NCBI GenBank assembly: GCA_007745635.1
Contig: CP036272.1
Location: 2,719,086 to 2,783,085, forward strand
Reading direction: 5' to 3'
Source: Stieleria bergensis
Lineage (GTDB): Bacteria > Planctomycetota > Planctomycetia > Pirellulales > Pirellulaceae
DNA length: 64,000 nucleotides
The notes beneath the pieces are model-generated. The model did not search any database. It was not told where the DNA came from and worked only from the letters and a program-made list of their open reading frames with translations. Below are positions 44,260-53,037 of the stretch, piece after piece. A program made the position numbers and the translations under genes. Position 1 is the first letter of the stretch. Each line of letters begins with the position of its first letter.

Positions 44260-44384
44260 TATGGTTCTCCGCATGATTAGTAAGGTCTGAATCAGTCCGT
44301 GATCAACTTTCGATCACGATGCACAAATCATTGCGAAGGTGGCTGACGATTCGTTGACGCCAGCATTGACAAATCGCTGACACT

Positions 44385-45095
44385 TCAAGAATTCTTTTCA
44401 TTGACCAAGAGGCGGTAGAATCCGACCTCGCTTTCGATAACGAACTCGGTCATTCCCGCTACGTGCAGTTTTCTGCGAAGTCGGGCAATGCACTGCTGAA
44501 GTGCAGATTTCACAGGAGTATCAATTCCCCAACCCGCTTCCATGAGAGAGTCCAAGCTAATTCTTTGGCCGGGGCGAGCCGAGAGGCGGCGGAAGAGCTT
44601 TAGTTCTTTACAGTTGCCGACGTGAACCGATTTCTCGCCAATAACAATGGCACACGAGTCCTCGTCAACAAACTTCGATTTCAATCTAGGGTTCTTTCCA
44701 CGCTCGACACGCAGTTGCATCAGCCTTGAACCCATTTCAATGGCTACCGCATTCTCGATTGCAAGTCTGCCAGATGGAGATCGCAACGGTTGCAAACCAC
44801 TATTAAGGCACCATTGAAATTCATCATCGTCAACTGAGTATCGCTCACGAAATTCTCGGTCACTCCAAAAGTCGCCACCCTTCCTTCCATATTCCCTCAT
44901 CCATTCGATTCGCTGACCTGCCTCAACAACAAATTTAGAATCGACTCGAACGACATCGACGTAGGCGACGGCGGCGGGATCGAGATTCAGTGTTTCGGCG
45001 TAAGCCAGTGCGATCTGTTTAATAGTGAAGCCTGCGACATCGACTTCAATATCGTTGGCTCCGTAGGTGAGATGGTTGGTAAATACAGCCAGCAT
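44385..45095 (-). CDS. Winged-helix protein with the island's shared N-terminal domain
   Basis: This 236-residue protein has two parts. Residues 1-75 (NDIEVDVAGFTIKQIALAYA, ETLNL, then EYGRKGGD) match the N-terminal domain of the protein at 53500-53988. The C-terminal 100 residues, with LFRRLSARPGQRISLDSLME, LQQCIARLRRKLHVAG and ESEVGFYRLL, look like an OmpR/PhoB-type winged helix. It is thus a probable DNA-binding regulator of the island. No receiver domain is present. Confidence 0.65.
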   Translation of the reverse strand: MLAVFTNHLTYGANDIEVDVAGFTIKQIALAYAETLNLDPAAVAYVDVVRVDSKFVVEAGQRIEWMREYGRKGGDFWSDREFRERYSVDDDEFQWCLNSGLQPLRSPSGRLAIENAVAIEMGSRLMQLRVERGKNPRLKSKFVDEDSCAIVIGEKSVHVGNCKELKLFRRLSARPGQRISLDSLMEAGWGIDTPVKSALQQCIARLRRKLHVAGMTEFVIESEVGFYRLLVNEKNS

Positions 45096-45169
45096 CTTGT
45101 TGCTCCTATGTCAGCGTTTACCTTTATCGCAAAGTTGAATACGGAAAGTGACATATCTGAAGCTGATTT

Positions 45170-45865
45170 TTAGAATTTGGCGTCGCCCGAATCATAGATC
45201 AGTTGACCGACCTCAACAATGTTGTCGAATCGCTCGTCGTCAAGAGCATACGGGCGTCCCTCATCTGACGTGAAGACGACAAAATTCACCACACTACGAG
45301 GGAAATCCCAGAACGCAGAAACAAAGACACCAGAGTCGGCTAACGCAATAAACTGGTCGCCACGACTCAGCATCAAGCCACCCACTGCGAACATGTAAAC
45401 GCCGAGACACTCGTCGATAATGTCATCTGACACCAGATCGGAGTGGCGAACTTGACCAAGCTCAACAAGTCCAAGACTCAAAGCCAGTTTGGCGTGAGTT
45501 ACTAGACATTCCGCAGCTTGCTTAGCAGTCGCCTCCATTACTGTCCGAGCCAATCTCACGTAGTTACGAGACGCTTCGTCAGACTTATCACTTAGCCGTT
45601 TGTTTGTCGCCTCGTGGTCATTTATGAGTTTGTCTTGCTGAGTCAGTTGGCGTTTAAGATGTTCGATCTCTTCGCTCTTTCTCTGGGCACTTAAATCGAC
45701 TTTTCTTCTTTGCTCCTCACTACTGCAAAGTTGCTTTCGGCAGGCAATGTACTGCTTTTTGATATTGACGAGATAGTGTTGATTCTTTGGTGCAACGTCG
45801 GGTTGAATCTCCTCCACACAGGCCAAGGATTCACGTCGGGCAAATTTACTGGTCGCATTTGTCAT
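45170..45865 (-). CDS. Coiled-coil hypothetical protein, 231 aa
   Basis: A basic N-terminus, a coiled coil at about residues 55-110 (QRKSEEIEHLKRQLTQQDKL), and a globular C-terminal region with LVTHAKLALSLGLVELGQV and an acidic end. The ATG at 45865 (MTNATSKF) is chosen over the long frame. No family. It is followed on the minus strand by the winged-helix gene. Confidence 0.55.
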   Translation of the reverse strand: MTNATSKFARRESLACVEEIQPDVAPKNQHYLVNIKKQYIACRKQLCSSEEQRRKVDLSAQRKSEEIEHLKRQLTQQDKLINDHEATNKRLSDKSDEASRNYVRLARTVMEATAKQAAECLVTHAKLALSLGLVELGQVRHSDLVSDDIIDECLGVYMFAVGGLMLSRGDQFIALADSGVFVSAFWDFPRSVVNFVVFTSDEGRPYALDDERFDNIVEVGQLIYDSGDAKF

Positions 45866-46363
45866 GGGATTAGCTTTCTTGTTTAGTGCTGTCGGCGCAT
45901 ATCTCAAGCGCCAGAAATGAAATGGAAAACGATCACGACCAACGTGGTCGTGTCGCACAATGCACAGCGGGAGCGGATTGGAGAACGCTAAGGCGTTCGA
46001 GTTTGCTCGGAGATAGCCGACTGTGCTTAATAAGTTGAAGTCATTCTACGCCGGAAAAAAGCGATTGTTTACTAACGCAGCAAGTCGCTCAGGATTCTTT
46101 TCAGCGTGGATAAGCTGAGCTAGCTGACAAGTCTCAAGCCGTGGCTTTTCACCCTGCTTGTGATGCGCAACGAGTCATTTACTGCGACCAAGCAAACGTC
46201 CCCAGCACTACAGCGAAATCACGGTGGCAATTTCGGAGCATGTGTTCCCCCTGCGTTTTGCAGATAGATCAAGGGGGAACAGCCATGATTGGGGCCAACC
46301 ATACATCCGCCGTTGGCGGATGCATGGCTCTGACTTCAACAAGGCTAATAGCGAACAGGCTAA
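45866..46363 (+). other. Non-coding stretch with hairpin
   Basis: About 500 bases without a convincing gene lie between the primase stop and the coiled-coil gene start. The only structure I see is a hairpin, CATCCGCC at 46304-46311 pairing with 46315-46322 across a GTT loop, extended by four more pairs after one mismatch (46299-46302 with 46324-46327). It stands just after the primase gene in its direction of transcription and may end that transcript. Confidence 0.5.
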
Positions 46364-48367
46364 TCAGTTAATAACGCCAACTGGCTCTGCCGAAAACAGC
46401 GATGACTTCTCTTTCTCGAAGCGAGCAGTCAATTCTTCCAGGCTCTCTCCCTCACCGGCAAAAACCTTGTCGTCTGCTTCCAATGGCGGGAACTTAATGC
46501 GCATCGTTTTGCCGAGTCCGTATCGATAGCACCGGACTTTTGGAACATAAGCTGCTTCTGCGTAAATCCACTTTGCCCCGATAAGCCAATTTTTGATTGC
46601 TTTCGGTTTGTCGTCCCGTTTGCTACCGCATTTGATCCCTGCGGTTTCCAATATGGATTTTATCTTGTCCTTCGAGACCTCTGAATGAACACGAATCAGG
46701 CGAATCAGATGCCGCACTGCTTCATCGCAGTTGGTGATGTTGGTCCTCAGCAGGTTGGCCAATTGAGTAAGTTGTCCAAGCTCTTCTTCTGTCCACTCAA
46801 AGTCAGGTGCAAGCTTTACTTCATACGCTGAACCAGATTTCCCCCAAGTCGATTTGTCGAACAAATCACGACCTGTTAACTGAAATCGCTTCCACACTGC
46901 TGTGAGCTTCTTCTTCGTCTCCTCTGGCCGTGGTTGGCCTGTCCATCCATTAAATGCGTTCTTCACGCAGATACGAATGTTTGCAGAGACTCTGGCTCGC
47001 TTTCCTGATGTCAAGCGATCTGAGACAGACTGGTCGGGCAATTCATCGACAAACTTCTCGATGCAAGCGACTGCTTCATCGGGAGTCGCAAACTTGAATG
47101 GCGTGTACAGTGCAAGCTGATTGATCCAATGGTCGATACTGTCTGCTTGCATTTCGCCAGACAATGCTTGCGTGATTTGTTTCCAACTCTTTCCCTTCAT
47201 TCCCTTAAAGTCTGCTTTTCGCTTCTGCTTCTGTTTGCCAGTTTTTGGGGCAGCAGCTTTGTTGGAAACCGGTTTTTCAGGAGAAGGGGTGCTCTGATGG
47301 GGGTGCAATATAGATGATAAGTTTCTTTCTTCTTTTTCTCTTTGTTTTAAGGCTTTTTCGATCCACGCCTGAACTTCGCCCTTTGGCATGACTGAAGCTT
47401 GGCCTTTGACTGCTGCAAGCACCCAATTCATGTAGCCGACAACATCTTGTACTTCCCTTTTTCGATAGGTCACTTGTTGAAGAGGTTGGTCAATTAACAT
47501 CGTCCGACTTGAAGCAAGCGGCAGACGCATTCCGTTGCCCTTTGTTGGCAGAATCTCCATTGAAGCGAAACTGTGCATGTCTTTAGATTCAGCTTCTTTT
47601 GCAAGCTCTGGATACTTTTCATCGAGCGAAATGAGTCGTTGCCGCAACCCAGCAATCGCTTTGTTTGTGTCGAAAGGATTCTGCCAGACGTTGATGAAGT
47701 GAACGCCATTGGCGTTCTTTTGTTTCGCCTGAATATGCCATGCTTCCGTCCCCCAGAAATCATCCAGAAGAATTTCTAGTTGCTTCATGAAGACATTGCG
47801 ACAACCGCCGTGAAGGTCATGGTCAATCGTGATACTTCTCGTTTTCTCGCTGGCCCTCCTAGCGAAATCACGCTTTCCATTGATGTGATCCCTGACTTCG
47901 TCTTCTTTAATTTTCCCACACCATGAACTAGCCCCATCGTCCGTGTATGCGACTCGGTAGTCTTCGCTAGAAAAGTGGCAGAAAAAATCCCAAAATTGCT
48001 CTGTCGCAATGGTGCGAGCGTGTTTTTTGAACTCACGAGTCGACTCGTAATCGTAGACGCAGACTGGTCGCCATCGCTGTTCGATTTCGGTCGTTTCCCA
48101 ACGCTTGCCAGTTTGAAGATTCTGGTGGGGTGTTCTTGAAGTGAATTCGTACTGATGCCGAATGATGGCCGATGGTTTTGCATCCTTCTTCGGCTTGCGA
48201 CTTTCGCATCGTCTCCACCACCTTGCCGTTCTCGCCCGTAACGGCCACCGCTCAAGCACTGGTGTGTCAGGAAACTTCTTCAGAAGCGCATCAACTCGCT
48301 CTTGAAAAAAAAGTTCATTGATCTTGCGCTCATTTTCCTCGTCGTTTACTCTATCTATATCTGTCAT
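46364..48367 (-). CDS. AEP-type primase of the island
   Basis: This 667-residue protein has archaeo-eukaryotic primase features in its N-terminal half. These are RSITIDHDLHGG with the metal pair Asp182 and Asp184, LLDDFWGTEAWHIQAKQKNA, NGVHFINVWQNPFD with a conserved His near 223, and MEILPTKGNGMRLPLASSRT. This order is that of primases of plasmids and integrative elements. The C-terminal half is helical and has no helicase motif. It probably starts replication of the excised island together with the AAA+ ATPase encoded upstream. Confidence 0.75.
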   Translation of the reverse strand: MTDIDRVNDEENERKINELFFQERVDALLKKFPDTPVLERWPLRARTARWWRRCESRKPKKDAKPSAIIRHQYEFTSRTPHQNLQTGKRWETTEIEQRWRPVCVYDYESTREFKKHARTIATEQFWDFFCHFSSEDYRVAYTDDGASSWCGKIKEDEVRDHINGKRDFARRASEKTRSITIDHDLHGGCRNVFMKQLEILLDDFWGTEAWHIQAKQKNANGVHFINVWQNPFDTNKAIAGLRQRLISLDEKYPELAKEAESKDMHSFASMEILPTKGNGMRLPLASSRTMLIDQPLQQVTYRKREVQDVVGYMNWVLAAVKGQASVMPKGEVQAWIEKALKQREKEERNLSSILHPHQSTPSPEKPVSNKAAAPKTGKQKQKRKADFKGMKGKSWKQITQALSGEMQADSIDHWINQLALYTPFKFATPDEAVACIEKFVDELPDQSVSDRLTSGKRARVSANIRICVKNAFNGWTGQPRPEETKKKLTAVWKRFQLTGRDLFDKSTWGKSGSAYEVKLAPDFEWTEEELGQLTQLANLLRTNITNCDEAVRHLIRLIRVHSEVSKDKIKSILETAGIKCGSKRDDKPKAIKNWLIGAKWIYAEAAYVPKVRCYRYGLGKTMRIKFPPLEADDKVFAGEGESLEELTARFEKEKSSLFSAEPVGVIN

Positions 48368-48423
48368 GGGATTGTGATCCTTTTCTGTGATAAGCTCACC
48401 GCCATGTGAGCGAAATGTACCCG

Positions 48424-48452
48424 GCCCACCTGCGGCAACGCCGCAGGTGGGC
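48424..48452 (+). terminator. Thirteen-base-pair hairpin followed by T-rich stretch
   Basis: GCCCACCTGCGGC at 48424-48436 pairs perfectly with 48440-48452 over the loop AAC; TTTTCTTT follows on the plus strand. The stem shares GCCCACCTGC with the hairpin at 41727. Genes on both sides are on the minus strand, so it is not placed as a simple terminator for a plus-strand gene and may be a mobile repeat. Confidence 0.5.
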
Positions 48453-48466
48453 TTTTCTTTACCTGC

Positions 48467-48892
48467 TTACAAATGCCCACGCTTGTGAGCTAAGTTCATC
48501 AAGCTGACAAGTCGATTGGCCTGAAACTCTTCTCCAACAAGCCAAACGCAAGTCGCTCCATCACTGTTCTTAATTTCATATCCATTCGACCCGTTGTTGC
48601 TCAAATCGAATGGACCATGAAGCGAAACTTCATCAGCCTCAGTTGAATCGATTTGTCGATGGCCTGCCGATTCGAGTTCGGCGATGGTTTTCTTACGATG
48701 CCACACGTAGTAATAGCCACCACGACCGTTGTCGGCTTGAACAACAAAACCCTCATTGAACGCTCTTGCAGATGGCTTTCCGTCCGCACTCCGAAGGCCG
48801 AGTTCTTTCAGCCACTTGCCTGAGACGTGACTCGTCACATCGAACAACTTCCCAAGTTGCGTTAGGTTTAAATATTTGTACTCATAATTCAT
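48467..48892 (-). CDS. Hypothetical protein with HTH-like N-terminus, 141 aa
   Basis: The N-terminus YKYLNLTQLGKLFDVTSHVS followed by GKWLKELGLR reads as a helix-turn-helix-like segment; a YYYVWHRKKTIAELES part follows and the C-terminus has ATCVWLVGEEFQANRLV. The start overlaps the stop of the MerR-like gene (ATGA). Pairing with a MerR-like protein suggests a role in control of replication or excision. No family name. Confidence 0.6.
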   Translation of the reverse strand: MNYEYKYLNLTQLGKLFDVTSHVSGKWLKELGLRSADGKPSARAFNEGFVVQADNGRGGYYYVWHRKKTIAELESAGHRQIDSTEADEVSLHGPFDLSNNGSNGYEIKNSDGATCVWLVGEEFQANRLVSLMNLAHKRGHL

Positions 48893-49089
48893 TTTTCCTC
48901 CTCATGTTCTTTCTGTTTCGCTTCTACACCGAAGAACTCAGCGACTCGCTTGAGGTCTTTGGGTGTATAAATCCGCCTGTTGCCAACGTGTTGCGGTTCA
49001 GGCACTCTGCCGCTGCGATGGCAATAATGAATGCGTGTCTCGTCGATACCGATCAATTGAGACACGTCCTTGATTGAAAAAAGTTTCAT
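48889..49089 (-). CDS. Small MerR/excisionase-like HTH protein
   Basis: The 66-residue protein has the MerR-type winged HTH: FSIKDVSQLIGIDETRIHYC, RSGRVPEPQHVGNRRIYTPK, DLKRVAEFFGV, and a basic-acidic tail. Such tiny proteins act as excisionases or regulators in mobile elements. A near-perfect ribosome site AGGAGG lies before the ATG. It is encoded between the AAA+ ATPase and the primase on the minus strand. Confidence 0.75.
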   Translation of the reverse strand: MKLFSIKDVSQLIGIDETRIHYCHRSGRVPEPQHVGNRRIYTPKDLKRVAEFFGVEAKQKEHEEEK

Positions 49090-49377
49090 GTGACTTCCTC
49101 CTTGGATTTATGTAGTAGTTTGGGATTCGTTTTTGCGTGGAAAGCAGAAAGAATCTGAAAACTAGATTGGACACAGCTCACCAGAAGAACTGGTTTTCTG
49201 TTGGGGCCAATGTAGAAGCCGACTCAGCACGTCAGCTTGGGGTCGCCGGAGACGATGGCGATCCAGTTGAAGAAGGTTTGCGAAGGTTGGATGTAGTATA
49301 GCCTCGAAAGCAGAAAACTCCGATGGCAATCACGGTCGAAACAATCGAGTCCATCATTCCACGATTCCACAGATACG
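49090..49377 (-). other. Gap between ATPase and MerR-like gene, with a possible 41-codon ORF
   Basis: These 288 bases hold one candidate: a minus-strand frame 49357-49232 starting MMDSIVSTVIAIGVFCFRGY, with a single hydrophobic helix and a Ser/Pro-rich tail. It lies 20 bases after the ATPase stop. The sequence is short and not convincing; the rest shows no feature I can name. Confidence 0.3.
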
Positions 49378-50328
49378 TCAAAAGAGGCCACTCGCTTTCG
49401 CTTCTTTGATGCGATTGTAAAACGCTTGCTTCTTGTAGCCGGTCTTCTCTTCCCAAAGCCGAAGACGATCAGCAATTGACTCTGCTGCTTTGTGGCAGTC
49501 GCAAGCGATAGCACGTTCTCGTGCAAGACGTTGGTCACGACTTTCAACTGTCGCTTCGCCTGCCAATTTTGATCGAACAACATCTTGCCAATGAACAATC
49601 TTGTCATCCGATTGTTGCGGCAGATTCAAGCGTTCCAATTTCTGTTGCAATTCACAAACGCCGTTTTCGTGTTTCCAATGCAAGTAGCTCGGCACGGCGT
49701 GATCGAAGAAGCTTCTCAAATCGATTTCGTATCCTTCATCCATGAGACTGAAAACGAAATCTCTGACGTGCGCTGCTTCTTTTGGGTCGAGTCGCTGACC
49801 GCCACATTCGATACCTTTCTCCACGGCATCATTGATAACTGCCTTGATCTCATCCTGACTTAGCATCCAGTGCATCGGCTTCATGCGACTCGCAACTGCG
49901 CCAAGAATCCCGTGTTTAGAGAGACTTTCATTCGAGGCGATGATGATGCCTCCTGTAAAATCGAATCGAATTTGTTGCCGAGCCGTCGTACTTGTAATTG
50001 TCCGACCGCCTCCTTTCACGCTGCCACATGCACTTCGCAGAATCCCAGCGGCATCTCGATCACGAAGAAGAGGCTCCATATCTTCCAAGAAGTGGATTCG
50101 ATTGGGCGCATCACGCAAGGCGTCACGGAGTCCAGCCGCAGTCATGTGGCTATTGTGATGAATCCACTGGTCGCCAAGGTTTGCATTCAATTCATCGGTG
50201 ATCATGTGACTTTTTGCATGACCGCCTGGACCGTACAGAAAGAACGAGGGCACTCGTCCTGTGGCGACCTCACGAACTCGCACACGGACAAGTTTTTGAC
50301 GTTCTCGAATTGCATCAAGATGATTCAT
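49378..50328 (-). CDS. AAA+ ATPase of the island replication module
   Basis: The 316-residue protein has Walker A in FFLYGPGGHAKSHMITDEL (residues 33-41), a Walker B-like RIHFLEDMEPLL, a sensor region GGIIIASNESLSKHG and a Cys-containing helical C-terminus that ends with YKKQAFYNRIKEAKASG. This is the layout of small helicase-loader or replicative ATPases on mobile elements. The ATG at 50328 has no strong ribosome site and the frame extends to 50433. It precedes the MerR-like and primase genes on the same strand. Confidence 0.75.
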   Translation of the reverse strand: MNHLDAIRERQKLVRVRVREVATGRVPSFFLYGPGGHAKSHMITDELNANLGDQWIHHNSHMTAAGLRDALRDAPNRIHFLEDMEPLLRDRDAAGILRSACGSVKGGGRTITSTTARQQIRFDFTGGIIIASNESLSKHGILGAVASRMKPMHWMLSQDEIKAVINDAVEKGIECGGQRLDPKEAAHVRDFVFSLMDEGYEIDLRSFFDHAVPSYLHWKHENGVCELQQKLERLNLPQQSDDKIVHWQDVVRSKLAGEATVESRDQRLARERAIACDCHKAAESIADRLRLWEEKTGYKKQAFYNRIKEAKASGLF

Positions 50329-50790
50329 AGGTGCGGACTCGTGGAAAGGTGGAAATTGGTGATGCCACTCCCTATATCTATTCCCGAAAATTGACGATGT
50401 AAACTTCTCGCTAGAGATACGCAGCGTTCGCATTCGGCTTATCTAAGCTAAAGCTCGAAACGCCGTTTTTTGTTGAGTTTGCGAAGGTGCAAACAGTTGA
50501 GATGGCGTCAAAAAATATCGAGAAGTTTCTTGGATTGATTGAGCGTAGATAGGCCCAAGTGCTTCACCAAAACTTTTTTGAGCGAATTGCTCGCTCAAGT
50601 TTACGATGATTTTTTTCACGAGTAGAATAATTGGTCAACAGGTAAATGCGATCTGTGTTAAAGCACGATCCTCTGCTGACGCCAACTGCCATGTTTACGC
50701 TTCTGTAACGGCGTCCCCCTCAAATATGGCTCAAATCAAAGTCCGAGCTTCAGCATGCGCTGCTGGTGCTCAATAAAGTGGAGGGTCATC
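50329..50790 (+). other. Divergent non-coding region, candidate replication origin
   Basis: This region lies between the ATPase gene (minus) and the RNase H-like gene (plus). It has AT-rich parts, e.g. CAAAACTTTTTTGAGCG at 50568-50584 and GATTTTTTTCACG near 50609. A hairpin TTGAGCG-AATTGCT-CGCTCAA stands at 50577-50597. An AT-rich segment with stem next to replication genes is where an origin would be expected, but I see no clear iterons. Confidence 0.35.
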
Positions 50791-51192
50791 ATGCCAAAAA
50801 CACTTCACGCAGATGGTTTCTTGTTCAAACGAAACCCGTCGCCAACTGGCGGTGGATGGACCGTTGTCGATGCACATGGCAAGTTGATCGAACGCCAAGC
50901 GATCCTCAAGCGGGGACTGACATGCAACGAAGCGGAACTCACCGCCGTCTACCGAGCCGCTCAGTTGGTGGATGAAGGCGGGACTGTATTCACAGACTCA
51001 AAATTAGTTTGTGACTGGATTGAGACTGGTAGGTCAAAGAAAAGAAGCGACCTGAACAAGTTGATTCGGGCTTGCAAAGGACTGATCGAAAAGAAATCAG
51101 TCAGTCTGAGATTTAGATCAAGGAAACAGAATCTCGCTGGAATCTACAACGACCGAAATCGGCCAAATGAGGATGACGCCAAATCGCTTTAG
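50791..51192 (+). CDS. RNase H-like protein, first copy
   Basis: The 133-residue protein has an RNase HI-like core: HADGFLFKRNPSPTGGGWTV with the first Asp (residue 8), CNEAELTAVYRAAQLV with Glu, and TVFTDSKLVCDWIETG with the second Asp; the C-terminal region is basic. This Asp-Glu-Asp order is the RNase H active site. It could remove RNA primers made by the island primase or process RNA-DNA hybrids. ATG 50791 has GGAGG upstream. Confidence 0.7.
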   Translation: MPKTLHADGFLFKRNPSPTGGGWTVVDAHGKLIERQAILKRGLTCNEAELTAVYRAAQLVDEGGTVFTDSKLVCDWIETGRSKKRSDLNKLIRACKGLIEKKSVSLRFRSRKQNLAGIYNDRNRPNEDDAKSL

Positions 51193-51312
51193 GCTGAATT
51201 GCGTAGCGAGAAGACAGGCTTATGGATAATTCTCAATAGTTGTTTGCAATTCAACAGTGACGGAAATGCTGCATTTGCCGCACTCAAACTTCGTCTGATC
51301 TCAGAGATCGTC

Positions 51313-51330
51313 TGAGCGTAGCTACGCTCA
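51313..51330 (+). repeat. Perfect 18-base palindrome
   Basis: TGAGCGTAGCTACGCTCA is its own reverse complement. It stands between the two RNase H-like genes in a 258-base non-coding gap. It could be an operator or, on RNA, a hairpin; no T run follows. The gap has no other visible feature. Confidence 0.7.
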
Positions 51331-51450
51331 AAATCACGCTCACAAAAGGGATGGTCGTTGGTATTTAGCCGTGTCAGGCCATGCCAGTCATCGATGTTCG
51401 GTGATCTCAAATGATATGGCCCAAAAGAAACTCGGATGTGAGATGTACCA

Positions 51451-51873
51451 ATGGAAGAAACAAAAGACGGATTCACGGTTGTTTACACCGACGCTGCACT
51501 GAACCGAGTGCAAAAGAGAGTCGGGAACAACGGCAGACTGATCAAAGGCACTAACGGTTATAGATGTGTGGTAACTGACGAGCATGGCAAAGTTCTTCAT
51601 GAACAGACCAACAAAAAGATTCAATGGGCTAACGAAGCAGAATCGTTTGCTCACTTGAAGGCGGTTGAATGGGCGGCGAAGAACGGCGTAACGAAATTGC
51701 TCATCTGTACGGACAATCTGAATGCTGCGGGAGCGGCACGAAAAGGCAAGTCCAAGCAGAAGCAGTACGTGTTCGTGAGAAAGGCAATGGCCAAAGAACA
51801 TGGAATCGACGTTCAATTCACTTCCGTGCCTGGGAAGAACTGTCTTGGTTCAACGGGAATTGGAATTTGCTAA
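51451..51873 (+). CDS. RNase H-like protein, second copy, 3' end altered by the IS
   Basis: The 140-residue ORF has FTVVYTDAALNRVQKRVG, WANEAESFAHLKAVEWAAKN and LLICTDNLNAAGAARKGKS, which give Asp, Glu and Asp in RNase H order, then a segment KKNCLG-like at the end. The last codons and the TAA lie inside the left end of the IS3-family element, so the natural C-terminus has probably been replaced. I could not find the missing part on the other side of the element. The start ATG 51451 follows GATGTACCA. Confidence 0.6.
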   Translation: MEETKDGFTVVYTDAALNRVQKRVGNNGRLIKGTNGYRCVVTDEHGKVLHEQTNKKIQWANEAESFAHLKAVEWAAKNGVTKLLICTDNLNAAGAARKGKSKQKQYVFVRKAMAKEHGIDVQFTSVPGKNCLGSTGIGIC

Positions 51874-52075
51874 CCGGCGAGTAGTACAGGATGGCGGCTT
51901 CCTGCCGTGAAGATCAGGCATCCTGCCCGAAGGTTTTTCGCATTGTGGAAACATCGAAGGGAAGAGTAGCGACATCGTCTGACACCGCTGCCCTTCGACG
52001 TTTCACTTGGCACGGCGCTCGGGTTGGTCCTCACCAGTGCCCTATCCTCCGACCAAGTTCTCTCAGTCTCTCACA

Positions 52076-52930
52076 TCAGCTCGCGATTGCAAGTGATGCT
52101 TGCTCGCGACGGCGTGAACGAGCTTCTTCAAGCTTGCGATCACGCTCTGCATGGATCTCGCCGGACAGGCCATTCAAGCAGTCCGCTGGCGTGATGTAAC
52201 CGATCCCGCTGTGCAAACGCGTCTCGTTGTAATGACACACATAAGCAGCTATTTGCTTGACCGCTTCGTCACGATCTCGCGGCGGATTGGGACGAATGCA
52301 CTCCGTCTTCAACGTCCCGTAAAATCGCTCCTGCTTTCCGTTGCTTTGCGGGTAGTAAGGACTCGTCGTCACATGCGTCAAACCGTTGAAGCGAACGAAT
52401 GCTTTAAAGTCTTTCGCGATGTACTGCGGACCATTGTCGCTGATGATTCGGGGCTTCACACCGGGATGTTTTTCCAGCGCTGCTTGAATCACAATCTCAA
52501 TATCCACTTCCGTCATCGACTCGCGAAGTTCATGGTGCACGATGTAACGACTGAAGCCATCGAGTACCGTGATCAAGTAAAAAAACGTTCCACCAACGTT
52601 GATGTAAGAAACATCGGTATGCCAATGGCTATGCGGCTTTTTAGGCTGTTTGAAGCCTGTTCCTTTGAGCGACTTGGTCGCGGATTTGCGGTCCAAACGC
52701 CCCGCTGCTTTGAGAACGCGATAAACCGTCGAAGGGCTCACCGCAACGATGTCATCGTCAAGCATCATGAAAGTCAATCGGCGATAACCCTCCAGTGGAT
52801 TCTTGTCATGGAACGCGACAATGGCTTGCCGCTCCCAATCCGCGAGCCACCAGTCGCGAGGGATCTTTCCGTTGTGGTCATTGACCATTCCGTAGCGTTT
52901 CTTCCAGGTGTGGAACTTGTTGGCCGCCAA
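52076..52930 (-). CDS. IS3-family transposase OrfB (DDE integrase core)
   Basis: The 284-residue frame carries an HTH_21 part (KNPLEGYRRLTFMMLDDDIV) and the rve catalytic core with SHWHTDVSYI (Asp106), RIISDNGPQYI (Asp165) and SNGKQERFYG (Glu201), giving the D(58)D(35)E spacing normal for IS3. The frame is open upstream of the ATG as far as the orfA overlap, so it is normally made as OrfAB fusion after a -1 frameshift and has no need for its own start. Confidence 0.92.
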   Translation of the reverse strand: MAANKFHTWKKRYGMVNDHNGKIPRDWWLADWERQAIVAFHDKNPLEGYRRLTFMMLDDDIVAVSPSTVYRVLKAAGRLDRKSATKSLKGTGFKQPKKPHSHWHTDVSYINVGGTFFYLITVLDGFSRYIVHHELRESMTEVDIEIVIQAALEKHPGVKPRIISDNGPQYIAKDFKAFVRFNGLTHVTTSPYYPQSNGKQERFYGTLKTECIRPNPPRDRDEAVKQIAAYVCHYNETRLHSGIGYITPADCLNGLSGEIHAERDRKLEEARSRRREQASLAIAS

Positions 52931-53037
52931 GCCAAGCCACAGCAGCAGTTGCTTTGCAGGCAGCTCAGTTTGTTTCGTCCAATGGTTGATGTAATCGACG
53001 ATTTGGTCTCGTGTATCGTGAGGAACCCAGCGACCGG

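Noticed and set aside
46141..46371. Small plus-strand ORF in the gap after the primase
   Set aside because: It runs through the hairpin at 46299-46327, lacks a ribosome site and has no protein-like pattern.
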